A stretch of 64,000 nucleotides of DNA from Bacteroidales bacterium. Its GTDB lineage: Bacteria; Bacteroidota; Bacteroidia; Bacteroidales; UBA932. This document shows, piece by piece, positions 46,624 through 54,060 of the stretch. Numbering within the stretch: the first letter of the stretch is position 1; each line of letters opens with the position of its first letter. Below the pieces are notes generated by a model. The model was not told where the DNA came from. It saw nothing but the letters and a program-made list of their open reading frames with translations, and did not search any database. The stretch lies in the NCBI GenBank assembly GCA_017471965.1, contig JAFURF010000054.1:1-64000 (forward strand). Direction: 5' to 3'. Both the position numbers and the translations under genes were made by a program.

Positions 46624-47046
46624 TCATTCTTCCCAGTTCAGTGTCCTCGATTCATCCGGGTTGACCTTTATCGATACCCGCAGAGTCTCTTCCGGAAGAA
46701 GTTCCTCGATATTCTCAGGCCACTCCATCATGCAGAGGCATCCGCTGTCAAGATAGTCGTACAGCCCTATGTCCAGGGCTTCCGAAAGACGGTTGATCCT
46801 GTAGAAATCAAAGTGATACATAGGCTCGCCGTCCGCACGCATGTATTCGTTGACAATCGCGAATGTCGGAGAACCTACCGGGTCTGTGACTCCAAGGACG
46901 CGGCATACGGCCGTCGTGAAGGTTGTCTTGCCGGAACCCATGGGCGCAAAGAACGCTATCAGGGTGTTGTCCCCTATCTTTTCGAGAAATTCCGCTGCAG
47001 CCCTGTCCAGGTCTGCCGTATTTCTTATAGTGATTTCCTGTTTCAT
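46624..47046 (-). CDS. tsaE: tRNA threonylcarbamoyladenosine biosynthesis ATPase
   Basis: 140 aa from MKQEITIRNTADLDRAAAEF. It is an essential partner in making t6A37 on ANN-decoding tRNAs. The P-loop is APMGSGKTTF. Further TsaE marks are VGSPTFAIVNEY, YHFDFYRI and the LCMMEWPENI motif. The longer start at 47103 is rejected because it crosses the promoter and the stop region of the upstream gene. A TATCTTTG box ends only 5 nt before the ATG, so the transcript may be leaderless. Confidence 0.93.
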   Translation of the reverse strand: MKQEITIRNTADLDRAAAEFLEKIGDNTLIAFFAPMGSGKTTFTTAVCRVLGVTDPVGSPTFAIVNEYMRADGEPMYHFDFYRINRLSEALDIGLYDYLDSGCLCMMEWPENIEELLPEETLRVSIKVNPDESRTLNWEE

Positions 47047-47050
47047 GATG

Positions 47051-47058
47051 CAAAGATA
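47051..47058 (-). promoter_or_regulatory. -7 promoter element immediately before tsaE
   Basis: Minus strand TATCTTTG followed by CATC and the ATG. The predicted start of transcription falls on or within two bases of the ATG. Confidence 0.6.
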
Positions 47059-47077
47059 CGCAAATTCCTGAAAACGG

Positions 47078-47440
47078 TCATGCCAGCACGATATCGGCAT
47101 CAATGCCGAGGCGCGCAGCGATGAGTCTTGCCTGCTGGAATGTCGGTTCCTTCTTTCCGCTCAGAATCTCGCACAGTCTGGGGGCCGTCATGCCGATAAG
47201 CGAGGCAAGTTCCTTCTGAGACAGATGCATTTCATGCATTCTATACAGGATCACAGATGCAAGGGAGGGAGTCTCGATAGGAAAATGAGCGTTTTCATAC
47301 TCCTCCACAAGTTCAGAAAGGATGTCCAGTTCCAGAAGACGCGGATCCTCCGGAGAGGTATCCTCCCCTGTTTCAAAGAAAAGTTCATCAATCCTCTTCA
47401 TCACCGCATCGTATGTCTCTTTGTTCTTTATCTGTGCCAT
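47078..47440 (-). CDS. higA-like: HigA-type antitoxin (XRE helix-turn-helix)
   Basis: 120 aa. The C-terminal half is an HTH of the XRE class (LSQKELASLIGMTAPRLCEILSGKKEPTF is the core, ending RLGIDADIVL). The N-terminal ~60 residues are acidic and helical, suited to toxin binding. It starts 3 nt after the toxin stop. Toxin-before-antitoxin order is that of higBA. It should neutralise the toxin and repress the operon. Confidence 0.85.
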   Translation of the reverse strand: MAQIKNKETYDAVMKRIDELFFETGEDTSPEDPRLLELDILSELVEEYENAHFPIETPSLASVILYRMHEMHLSQKELASLIGMTAPRLCEILSGKKEPTFQQARLIAARLGIDADIVLA

Positions 47441-47443
47441 AAC

Positions 47444-47737
47444 CTATATTGTTTTAATATCGATCCTATCATATTCATTATGCGTACCAACAAACCTTAT
47501 ATAGACCAGTTGCGGAGTGAATTTGACCGCAACGACCAGACGATGAGCATTTCCTTTTATGTTAAAGACATACCTTTGGCCGCCTACAAAGTCCACAGAA
47601 CCGAAATCCTTCCTCATATCGCTGAATGACTTCCACTTCGCCTTTCCCACCTTGATATACCATTCGCTTAACGGTATACGTGTATCAGGATGGATTTCCC
47701 AATATTCTCTCAATTTATTGACAGATATTATTCTCAT
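47444..47737 (-). CDS. higB-like: HigB-type mRNA-interferase toxin
   Basis: 97 aa. It matches the HigB_toxin subgroup of RelE-like proteins: a WxxxV-type core (EWYIKVGKAKWKSFSDMRKD), FVGGQRYVFNIKGNAHRLVV, and the end YIRFVGTHNEYDRID. Such toxins cut mRNA on the ribosome. A TATATTTG box ends 5 nt before the ATG, so this gene may also be leaderless. Confidence 0.88.
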   Translation of the reverse strand: MRIISVNKLREYWEIHPDTRIPLSEWYIKVGKAKWKSFSDMRKDFGSVDFVGGQRYVFNIKGNAHRLVVAVKFTPQLVYIRFVGTHNEYDRIDIKTI

Positions 47738-47741
47738 GATG

Positions 47742-47749
47742 CAAATATA
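47742..47749 (-). promoter_or_regulatory. -7 promoter element immediately before the higBA-like pair
   Basis: Minus strand TATATTTG followed by CATC and ATGA. The arrangement is the same as before tsaE. Confidence 0.6.
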
Positions 47750-47789
47750 AAATATTATTTAATACATAACAAAATTTCATCCTGAATAA

Positions 47790-49364
47790 TCAAAAGATGT
47801 TCTGACGGTCGAGGAAGCGGTAGGATGCGGCTTCCGAAATGTGTTCGGGCAGGATGTCGGAGTCAGCGGCGAGGTCGGCAATGGTGCGGGCAAGACGGAT
47901 GATGCGGCTGCAGGCGCGGGCAGACAGACCCATGCTGTCCATGATCTTTTCCAGCAGGATCCTGCATTCGCCGCTAAGTTGACAATGCTTTTCGATAAGG
48001 CGGCTTGTCATGGCGGCATTGCAGAAGATGCCGTCCGCCGAAAGACGGTCCTTCTGTATTTCTCTTGCCCTGACTACTCTTGCAGCCACCTCGGCGCTTG
48101 TCTCTGCAGTCCTGCGTAACATCAGTTTGCGCGGGTCCACAGGATGCATCCAGAGTTGTATGTCTATACGGTCCATTATCGGTCCGGATAGTCTGGACAG
48201 ATAAGCGAGACGACGGGACGGGGTGCAGGTACATCTGTCACCCTCCCCATAGAATCCGCAGGGACAAGGATTGGTGGCCGCTACCAGCATGAAGTCCGCA
48301 GGATACTCCACCTTGGACTTAAGGCGGGAAATCGTCACCTTGCGGTCCTCCATCGGTGCCCTGAGAACTTCCAGAATCTTTTTCGGGGCCTCACAGAATT
48401 CGTCTATCATGAGTACTCCGTTATGAGCCAGAGAGATTTCTCCCGGCAGGATGGTGTCCGTTCCTCCACCGATAAGGGCTGCCACCGAGGCACTGTAATG
48501 CGGTGCGCGGAACGGGCGGACCTTCATCAGACCGCCGCCAGGATTGCCTTTACCCGCCACCGAATATATCTTGCTCGTCTGCAGGGACTCTTCCAGGGTC
48601 ATCGGAGGCAGAATGCCGGCCATTGCCTTGGCAAGCGAACTTTTCCCGGAACCCGGAGGACCGATGAGCATGACATTATGTCCTCCGGCAGCGGCTATCT
48701 CGACTCCCCTCTTTGCACCTTCCTGGCCAATTATCTCGGCGAAATCCATGACACCCGTACCGACGGCACCGGACAGTCCGGGATTGTCAGCAGGATGCTC
48801 CGCATCATGAGCGGCCGTCCGTCTCCTGTTCCTTGCAAGAAGGTCGTCACACATTTCCTCTCCTGACAGCACACGCAGGACGTCATCAAGTGTATCCACA
48901 GCATAGACATCGACTCCTTCATACTCGACCGCTTCCATGGCCGAAGAGGCCGGCAAGATGCACCCCTTCAAGCCCTCCCGCGAGGCAAGTTCGACGATGG
49001 GCAGCGCGCCAGGCACATCCCGGACCGTCCCGTCAAGGCCCAGTTCGCCCATCATGAGGAAATCCCCGACAAGGGGAAGGTCACGCTGGCCTGACGATGC
49101 TATGATGCCTACGGCTATCGGCACGTCATACCCGCTCCCCTTCTTGTGCATGTCGGCAGGGGCAAGATTTATGACGATCTTCTTGCCCGGAATCCTGAAA
49201 CCCATCGACTGAAGTGCCGTGATGGTCCTCAAAAGGCTCTCCTTTACTGCAGCATCAGCCAGACCCACCAGATGGATGCCCAGTCCGGACGCGATATCGA
49301 TCTCTACTGTAACAGGGACGGCATCTATCCCTATGCATTTCGCTCCATGAATGTTTATCATCAT
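47790..49364 (-). CDS. comM: YifB/ComM-family Mg-chelatase-like AAA+ ATPase
   Basis: 524 aa. The N-terminal ChlI-like domain (VPVTVEIDIASGLGIHLVGL, GSGYDVPIAVGII) is followed by the AAA+ module: Walker A GPPGSGKSSLAKA near residue 230 and Walker B GVLMIDEF, then the VAATNPCPCGFYGEG cysteine motif and the Mg_chelatase C-terminal domain (SARACSRIIRLARTIADL). ComM helps branch migration during natural transformation in other bacteria. Monocistronic here; divergent from mlaE. Confidence 0.93.
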   Translation of the reverse strand: MMINIHGAKCIGIDAVPVTVEIDIASGLGIHLVGLADAAVKESLLRTITALQSMGFRIPGKKIVINLAPADMHKKGSGYDVPIAVGIIASSGQRDLPLVGDFLMMGELGLDGTVRDVPGALPIVELASREGLKGCILPASSAMEAVEYEGVDVYAVDTLDDVLRVLSGEEMCDDLLARNRRRTAAHDAEHPADNPGLSGAVGTGVMDFAEIIGQEGAKRGVEIAAAGGHNVMLIGPPGSGKSSLAKAMAGILPPMTLEESLQTSKIYSVAGKGNPGGGLMKVRPFRAPHYSASVAALIGGGTDTILPGEISLAHNGVLMIDEFCEAPKKILEVLRAPMEDRKVTISRLKSKVEYPADFMLVAATNPCPCGFYGEGDRCTCTPSRRLAYLSRLSGPIMDRIDIQLWMHPVDPRKLMLRRTAETSAEVAARVVRAREIQKDRLSADGIFCNAAMTSRLIEKHCQLSGECRILLEKIMDSMGLSARACSRIIRLARTIADLAADSDILPEHISEAASYRFLDRQNIF

Positions 49365-49453
49365 ATCTCAACATATTTTGGTTTTCAGACAGAAATTGCG
49401 TACCCCAAATGTTGCCATGATATTCGAGAAACAGACTAAAAAAAAGAAAAATG

Positions 49454-49488
49454 TGACTAAATTCGCATGATAAAATAAATTTTAGTCA
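49454..49488. promoter_or_regulatory. Inverted repeat overlapping the mlaE start
   Basis: tgactaaatt (49454-49463) and aattttagtca (49478-49488) can pair with one bulge. The second arm ends on the A of the mlaE ATG. It could be an operator or a translational control hairpin. No clear -7 box was seen in the 123-nt divergent space. Confidence 0.35.
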
Positions 49489-50234
49489 TGCTAAAAAAAA
49501 TCTTTGTGTCTGTCGGAAGGTATTTCCTCTTCCTCAAAATGGTCTTCAGGAGGCCTGAGAAGTGGAAAATCTTCTGGAGGCAGTTCGTCAATGAAGCAGA
49601 TAAACTGATTCTGTCGTCTATTCTTCTGGTGGGAGTGATATCGCTCTTCATCGGAGGAGTCCTGGTCATCCAGACGGCATCGAATCTTGAAAACCCCATA
49701 ATCGACAAGATGTACATAGGATACATGGTAAGGGAAAGCCTCATCCTGGAGTTCTGTTCGACGATGGTTGCTCTGATCCTGGCAGGCAAGATGGGGTCCA
49801 ACATCTCTTCCGAGATCGGAAGCATGAGGATCACCGAGCAGATTGACGCGATGGACATGATGGGCATCAACTCGGCAGGTTTTCTGGTGCTGCCGAAAGT
49901 CACCGCTGCTGCCATCCTCAGTCCGCTCCTTATGCTCCTGAGCCTTGCACTCGGTCTTGTCGGAGGATGGATTGTGGTGGAGAGCACTCAGATCATACCT
50001 ACGGCATCATACATAACCGGAATAAAGGCCTTCTATAACGGATTCTACATCTTCTACAGTTGCTTCAAGATGTCCTTGTTCTGCTTCATGATAGCATCCA
50101 TTGCAGCCTTCAACGGCTATTATGCCAAAGGCGGATCTCTTGGAGTGGGACGCTCCAGCACACAGGCCATCGTCACCACCAGCATTCTGATACTGATGGC
50201 CGACCTCATTGTCACACAACTCATGCTTTATTAG
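49488..50234 (+). CDS. mlaE: MlaE-family ABC transporter permease
   Basis: 248 aa, five to six membrane segments (SSILLVGVISLFIGGVLVIQ; ILSPLLMLLSLALGLVGGWI; AIVTTSILILMADLIVTQLM). The family motif GSNISSEIGSMRITEQIDAM is conserved. It forms the membrane part of a phospholipid transporter that keeps outer-membrane lipid asymmetry. It is followed by mlaF after 5 nt. Confidence 0.93.
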   Translation: MLKKIFVSVGRYFLFLKMVFRRPEKWKIFWRQFVNEADKLILSSILLVGVISLFIGGVLVIQTASNLENPIIDKMYIGYMVRESLILEFCSTMVALILAGKMGSNISSEIGSMRITEQIDAMDMMGINSAGFLVLPKVTAAAILSPLLMLLSLALGLVGGWIVVESTQIIPTASYITGIKAFYNGFYIFYSCFKMSLFCFMIASIAAFNGYYAKGGSLGVGRSSTQAIVTTSILILMADLIVTQLMLY

Positions 50235-50239
50235 ACACC

Positions 50240-50989
50240 ATGATAAAGGTAGAACACCTCAACAAGAGTTTCGACGGAGTACAGGTCCTGAAGGACATCT
50301 GCGTGGAATACGAACCAGGAAAGTGCAACATGATCATCGGCGCGAGCGGATCGGGCAAGACCGTGCTGCTGAAGAATCTGATAGGACTTCTGGAACCGGA
50401 CAGCGGCGAAATATGCTACGGTGACAGGAAACTGTCGCAGATGGACTATGAAGAAAAGAAGAAACTGCGCCAGAAGATAGGCATCCTCTTCCAGGGAAGC
50501 GCTCTCTTCGACTTCGCAACCGTCATAGAGAACGTGATGTTCCCCATGGAGTTCCTTACCGACTGGTCCGAAACACAGAGACGCGAAAGAGCACGGTATT
50601 GCCTCGAAAAGGTGAACGTCATCGGTTCTGACGACAAATATCCCAACGAACTCAGCGGCGGCATGCAGAAGCGCGTAGGCATAGCAAGGGCCATAGCCTT
50701 GAATCCGGAATACCTGTTCTGCGACGAACCGAACTCCGGCCTTGACCCATACACATCCATCCTGATCGACCGCCTCATCAGCGACCTGACAAAGGAGTTC
50801 AACATGACCACCATCGTGAACACACACGACATGAACTCCATACTGGAAATCGGCGACAAGATAGGATTCATCTATCAGGGTTCCCTCCTGTGGCAGGGCG
50901 ACAAGAACACGATACTCCAGACTGAATGCAAGGAACTCAAGGACTTTGTCTGCGCCAACGCATTAGCGAGAAACATCATCGGAAAGTGA
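50240..50989 (+). CDS. mlaF: MlaF-family ABC transporter ATPase
   Basis: 249 aa from MIKVEHLNKSFDGVQVLKDI; earlier in-frame codons overlap mlaE and are rejected. Walker A GASGSGKTVLLK, Q-loop GILFQGSALFD, signature LSGGMQKRVGIARA, Walker B YLFCDEPNSGLDP and the H-loop NTHDMNS are all present. It drives MlaE. The usual next gene mlaD (MCE protein) is absent; instead a convergent lipoprotein gene overlaps its last 27 bp. Confidence 0.93.
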   Translation: MIKVEHLNKSFDGVQVLKDICVEYEPGKCNMIIGASGSGKTVLLKNLIGLLEPDSGEICYGDRKLSQMDYEEKKKLRQKIGILFQGSALFDFATVIENVMFPMEFLTDWSETQRRERARYCLEKVNVIGSDDKYPNELSGGMQKRVGIARAIALNPEYLFCDEPNSGLDPYTSILIDRLISDLTKEFNMTTIVNTHDMNSILEIGDKIGFIYQGSLLWQGDKNTILQTECKELKDFVCANALARNIIGK

Positions 50990-52153
50990 CACGCCGGATA
51001 TATATCCGTTGATATTCAAGACATTGACATTCCCGTTCATCCAGATGGCGGGAGGCCCTCCCGAGTCAGAAGACAGCCCTGCAACCGCCCCATTTTCACC
51101 ATATGCTACCGGATTATATCCTCTTATGCTATATCCTGCAGGCATTTCATAAGTCTCTGTATCAACACAAATGACACCTGCTTCTGTCCCGCGAGGGTTG
51201 CATAACATGCACATACCATTTCGCGACGCACTAGCGGCAACGGCCGTAACTCCTTTAGGTGACCGTCTCCACATATCCCCTCCATACCACAGAGCAGTGA
51301 CCAGGGATGAATCCGGATATAGAATACAGCGTACGGATACGCACAAGCAGCCTCTTCCCAAAAATTCCGCATTTGTCACTTCTCCGCTCAGAAAGATACC
51401 CGGCCTTTCTTCCATAGAGCCTCGTACCAGCATCGGCATAAGACCTTCACTCTTAGAGACCAGGGCATAGAGACCATCATCATAATGCCTCATATCATGC
51501 ACCAGGCCATTAAGTTCAAGCATCTCCACCGTACCGTCACAGACCGAATAATAACGTTCCACCACTCCTGAGGCCTCTTTGACTGAACGTGAGAAACAGA
51601 AACAGACCCGGCCTTCACATATATCCAGATGTCCGAACAAGATGGCATCATCGCGCCTGAGGACTTCCTTGCCGTCCACACGATAGACAAATCCACCACC
51701 GGTGGAAATGTTCAGGGTATGGACCACTCCTTCCTGTACAAGCATCCTTGCCACCGTCTCCGGGGCCTCATATCTGAACAGTTCCCTTCCGTCCTTCTTG
51801 ATTACCGTCACGGTTCCGTCCGTCCAGTCCGTGTACAGATGCCCTCCGATGACCCTGTGCCGCTGCGGATCGGCAGACGTCTGATGACTTTCACCTACCG
51901 GGACCCGGAGCACAGGAACTCCATCTGCAAAGACGGCGAGAGAACAGGCGGCTTCGGTTCCTCCCGGATCCGAACGCCAGTCATATCCGTCAGGATAGTC
52001 CACCACAGTGACATAACTGACCTGTCCATACTGATTCTGTGGAGGACCGGTCCATATCCCGTCAGGATTGGAATGGTCACCCACCCTCGTCTCTTCAAGG
52101 CCGCAGGCTATGACCAGGAGCGATGCCGATATGAAAGTTGCAATCTTCCTCAT
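50963..52153 (-). CDS. Lipoprotein of unknown function, beta-propeller-like
   Basis: 396 aa with lipobox LVIAC (Cys17). The mature sequence alternates short strands with turns such as DGKEVLRRDDAILFGHLDI and HYDDGLYALVSKSEG, which suggests a propeller of six or so blades; no family is recognised. Its 3' end overlaps mlaF by 27 bp on the opposite strand. The Cys content (CMLCN, CLCVS) is high for a Bacteroidales lipoprotein. A promoter was not found. Confidence 0.55.
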   Translation of the reverse strand: MRKIATFISASLLVIACGLEETRVGDHSNPDGIWTGPPQNQYGQVSYVTVVDYPDGYDWRSDPGGTEAACSLAVFADGVPVLRVPVGESHQTSADPQRHRVIGGHLYTDWTDGTVTVIKKDGRELFRYEAPETVARMLVQEGVVHTLNISTGGGFVYRVDGKEVLRRDDAILFGHLDICEGRVCFCFSRSVKEASGVVERYYSVCDGTVEMLELNGLVHDMRHYDDGLYALVSKSEGLMPMLVRGSMEERPGIFLSGEVTNAEFLGRGCLCVSVRCILYPDSSLVTALWYGGDMWRRSPKGVTAVAASASRNGMCMLCNPRGTEAGVICVDTETYEMPAGYSIRGYNPVAYGENGAVAGLSSDSGGPPAIWMNGNVNVLNINGYISGVSLSDDVSR

Positions 52154-52186
52154 CTTGTTTTTTCATCAAAGGAAGATAAAACAAAG

Positions 52187-52222
52187 AAAAAAGCACCGGA
52201 ATTTCGTCACAGAATCCGGCAC
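52187..52222 (-). terminator. Intrinsic terminator of the suf-ispE operon
   Basis: In the minus direction tgccggatt pairs imperfectly with aattccggtgc and is followed by a TTTTTT run. It lies ~45 nt after the ispE stop. Confidence 0.65.
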
Positions 52223-52264
52223 TTTCGTCACATTTTTCTTTTTTTATATGTCTTTTTCCGTTTT

Positions 52265-53188
52265 TTAGTCTCTTTTATAGATTGCAAAGAGGGCAGAACC
52301 GGAGCCGGACATGCTGGCATATACAGCACCGCTGTCATAAAGTGAGCGCTTTATTGCAGCAAGTTCAGGGAATCTGGCGAAGACGGTTTCCTCAAAGTCA
52401 TTGACAAGGACTCCGTCCCACTCCTCGACCGGTGTTGAGAGAACTTCTCTAAGAGGCACTTCCGGAAGGTGCGGTCTGATTCCGCCATATGCATCCTTCG
52501 TTGATACGGCTATGCCCGCAGGGGTTATGACCCGGATTTCATATGAGTCTTCAATCTGCAGGTCATATGGGGTCAGGACTTCACCTCTACCTTCGCCTAT
52601 CATCGGACGGTTGTATACGAAGAATGCACAGTCGCTTCCGAGTCTTGCAGCATATCCCGCCAACTGTTCCTCGGAGAGTTCCAGAGAGAACATCTCATTG
52701 AGCATATTCAGTGCAAATGCCGCATCAGCCGAACCTCCTCCCAGGCCGGCACCGACAGGGGAGGTCTTCTCAAGGAATATCTTTACCGGAGGCATGTCAA
52801 AATCTTCTGCCAGGATGTAATATGCCTTGGCGGTCAGGTCTTTCAGAGGGTCCCAGTCCACGCCTTCGCTTCGGGCGATGGTGATCATGAGCCTGCCGTC
52901 TTCAGATATGCCCTGAACCATCTTCGGGGCCGTTCTTTCTTCCGTCCCGACTCCGAAGACTCCTTCACGCTCCATACTGCCTTGCGATGCAGGCACCTCG
53001 CTTCCGTAACGGGAGAAAAGTGATGCCGAAGTCCTGCTGAAATCGTCGCCGGTGATGATTTCAAGGGTGTCGCTGATGCCGAAGTATGGTACGAAAAGGG
53101 TCTCGAGGTCGTGAAAGCCGTCCTCCCTCTTGCGGAGAACGTTCAGACCGAGGTTGATCTTGACATTCGGGTTCGTTATCATATTCAT
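52265..53188 (-). CDS. ispE: 4-diphosphocytidyl-2-C-methyl-D-erythritol kinase
   Basis: 307 aa from MNMITNPNVKINLGLNV (an ATG at 53182 is equally possible). Longer in-frame sequence to 53284 is translated repeat DNA (MPPPARGC) and is rejected. It is the GHMP kinase of the non-mevalonate isoprenoid pathway. Motif 1 is ITNPNVKINLGL, motif 2 PVGAGLGGGSADAAFAL, motif 3 ASMSGSGSALFAI. Compared with usual ~275-residue relatives there are ~40 extra residues around 65-110 (SLFSRYGSEVPASQGSMERE onward). Last gene of the suf operon; a palindromic repeat lies between it and sufD. Confidence 0.93.
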   Translation of the reverse strand: MNMITNPNVKINLGLNVLRKREDGFHDLETLFVPYFGISDTLEIITGDDFSRTSASLFSRYGSEVPASQGSMEREGVFGVGTEERTAPKMVQGISEDGRLMITIARSEGVDWDPLKDLTAKAYYILAEDFDMPPVKIFLEKTSPVGAGLGGGSADAAFALNMLNEMFSLELSEEQLAGYAARLGSDCAFFVYNRPMIGEGRGEVLTPYDLQIEDSYEIRVITPAGIAVSTKDAYGGIRPHLPEVPLREVLSTPVEEWDGVLVNDFEETVFARFPELAAIKRSLYDSGAVYASMSGSGSALFAIYKRD

Positions 53189-53200
53189 CGTGTTTCGACT

Positions 53201-53292
53201 GACCACAGGTGGTATGTTCCGTGACCCCCGCCCTCTTTGAGGGCACCCCCTAGCCGGGGGTGGCATGTCACTTCCACATATCACCTATGGTC
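53201..53292 (+). repeat. REP-like palindromic element, copy 2, inside a larger imperfect stem
   Basis: The core 53221-53271 reads gtgacccccgccc, tctttga, gggcaccccctagccgg and on to tggcatgtcac. It is flanked by an outer imperfect 17-bp stem (53201-53217 with 53276-53292, two mismatches), as copy 1 is. It lies between sufD and ispE. Confidence 0.88.
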
Positions 53293-53301
53293 AATCGTAT
53301 G

Positions 53302-54057
53302 TTAAATGATCTGCCTGATGGATTCTTCTATGCGTGATGCTATCGACTCTCTTTGGGATTTGTCTTCTATATGCTCAAGAACAGGAGCGATGAACGAGAT
53401 CATCTGCAGGACCTTTGCATCCTCGAGGCTTATGCCCCTCGAACGCATGTAGAACTGCTCTTCCTCGTTCAGGCGGCCGATAGTGGCTCCGTGAGAGCAT
53501 TTGACATCGTCCGCATATATCTCCAGTTGAGGCTTTGTGTCGACCTTGGCACCGTCAGAAAGAAGAAGATTGTGGTTTTCCTGATATGCCTCTGTCTTCT
53601 GCGCGTCCTGAGCAACTATTATCTTTCCATAGAAATCCACCCTGGAAGTGCCTCCTGCAATGCCTTTGAACAACTGGCGGGAGTTGCAGTGAGGCAGGTC
53701 ATGATGCATGTCCACGGCAATCTTCACCTTCTCTTCCCAACCGCATACATACGCACCATAGATATTCGCTTCCGCTCCTTCCCCGACAAGACGCACATCC
53801 AACCTGATGTCGCACGATGTTCCCGGCATGACCAGAAGTACCACATCCACCTTTGCGTCTCTTTCCACAACGATATGCTGTGATATTCCCTTGCAGAAGT
53901 GGCCGTTTGGTGTTGATTGTGGAGACGACATGCCACCCCCGGCTAGGGGGTGCCTGTCGACAGACAGGCGGGGGTCGTCGGAACAACAACCCGAACGACC
54001 GTCCAAAACATAAACTCTATGAACAATATTGTTCGATTTTATAATCATATCATCCAT
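53302..54057 (-). CDS. sufD: SufD-like Fe-S cluster assembly protein, short, with repeat-derived insertion
   Basis: 251 aa. The beta-helix core of SufB/SufD proteins is clear (GEGAEANIYGAYVCGWEEKV, HHDLPHCNSRQLFKGI, DFYGKIIVAQDAQKTEAYQE, PQLEIYADDVKCSHGATIGR, FYMRSRGISLEDAKVLQMIS). It works with SufB and SufC to build Fe-S clusters. The N-terminal helical domain of ~430-residue SufD proteins is missing. Residues ~27-45 (DDPRLSVDRHPLAGGGMSS) are encoded by a complete copy of the palindromic repeat, in frame. The start is firm because the gene begins 3 nt after sufC and the prefix MDDMIIKSNNIVHRVYVLDG looks native. Confidence 0.88.
   Translation of the reverse strand: MDDMIIKSNNIVHRVYVLDGRSGCCSDDPRLSVDRHPLAGGGMSSPQSTPNGHFCKGISQHIVVERDAKVDVVLLVMPGTSCDIRLDVRLVGEGAEANIYGAYVCGWEEKVKIAVDMHHDLPHCNSRQLFKGIAGGTSRVDFYGKIIVAQDAQKTEAYQENHNLLLSDGAKVDTKPQLEIYADDVKCSHGATIGRLNEEEQFYMRSRGISLEDAKVLQMISFIAPVLEHIEDKSQRESIASRIEESIRQII
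53926..53977 (-). repeat. REP-like palindromic element, copy 3, within the sufD coding sequence
   Basis: Minus strand cgacccccgcc, tgtctgtcgaca, ggcaccccctagccgggggt, ggcatgtcg. Both its internal stem (tgtc/gaca) and the flanking cgac/gtcg pair differ in sequence from copies 1 and 2 but keep pairing. It is read in frame as part of sufD. Confidence 0.9.
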
Positions 54058-54060
54058 ATC

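Noticed and set aside
53189..53284. 32-residue N-terminal extension of IspE (MPPPARGC...)
   Set aside because: It is translated palindromic element copy 2; IspE homology begins at ITNPNVKINLGL.
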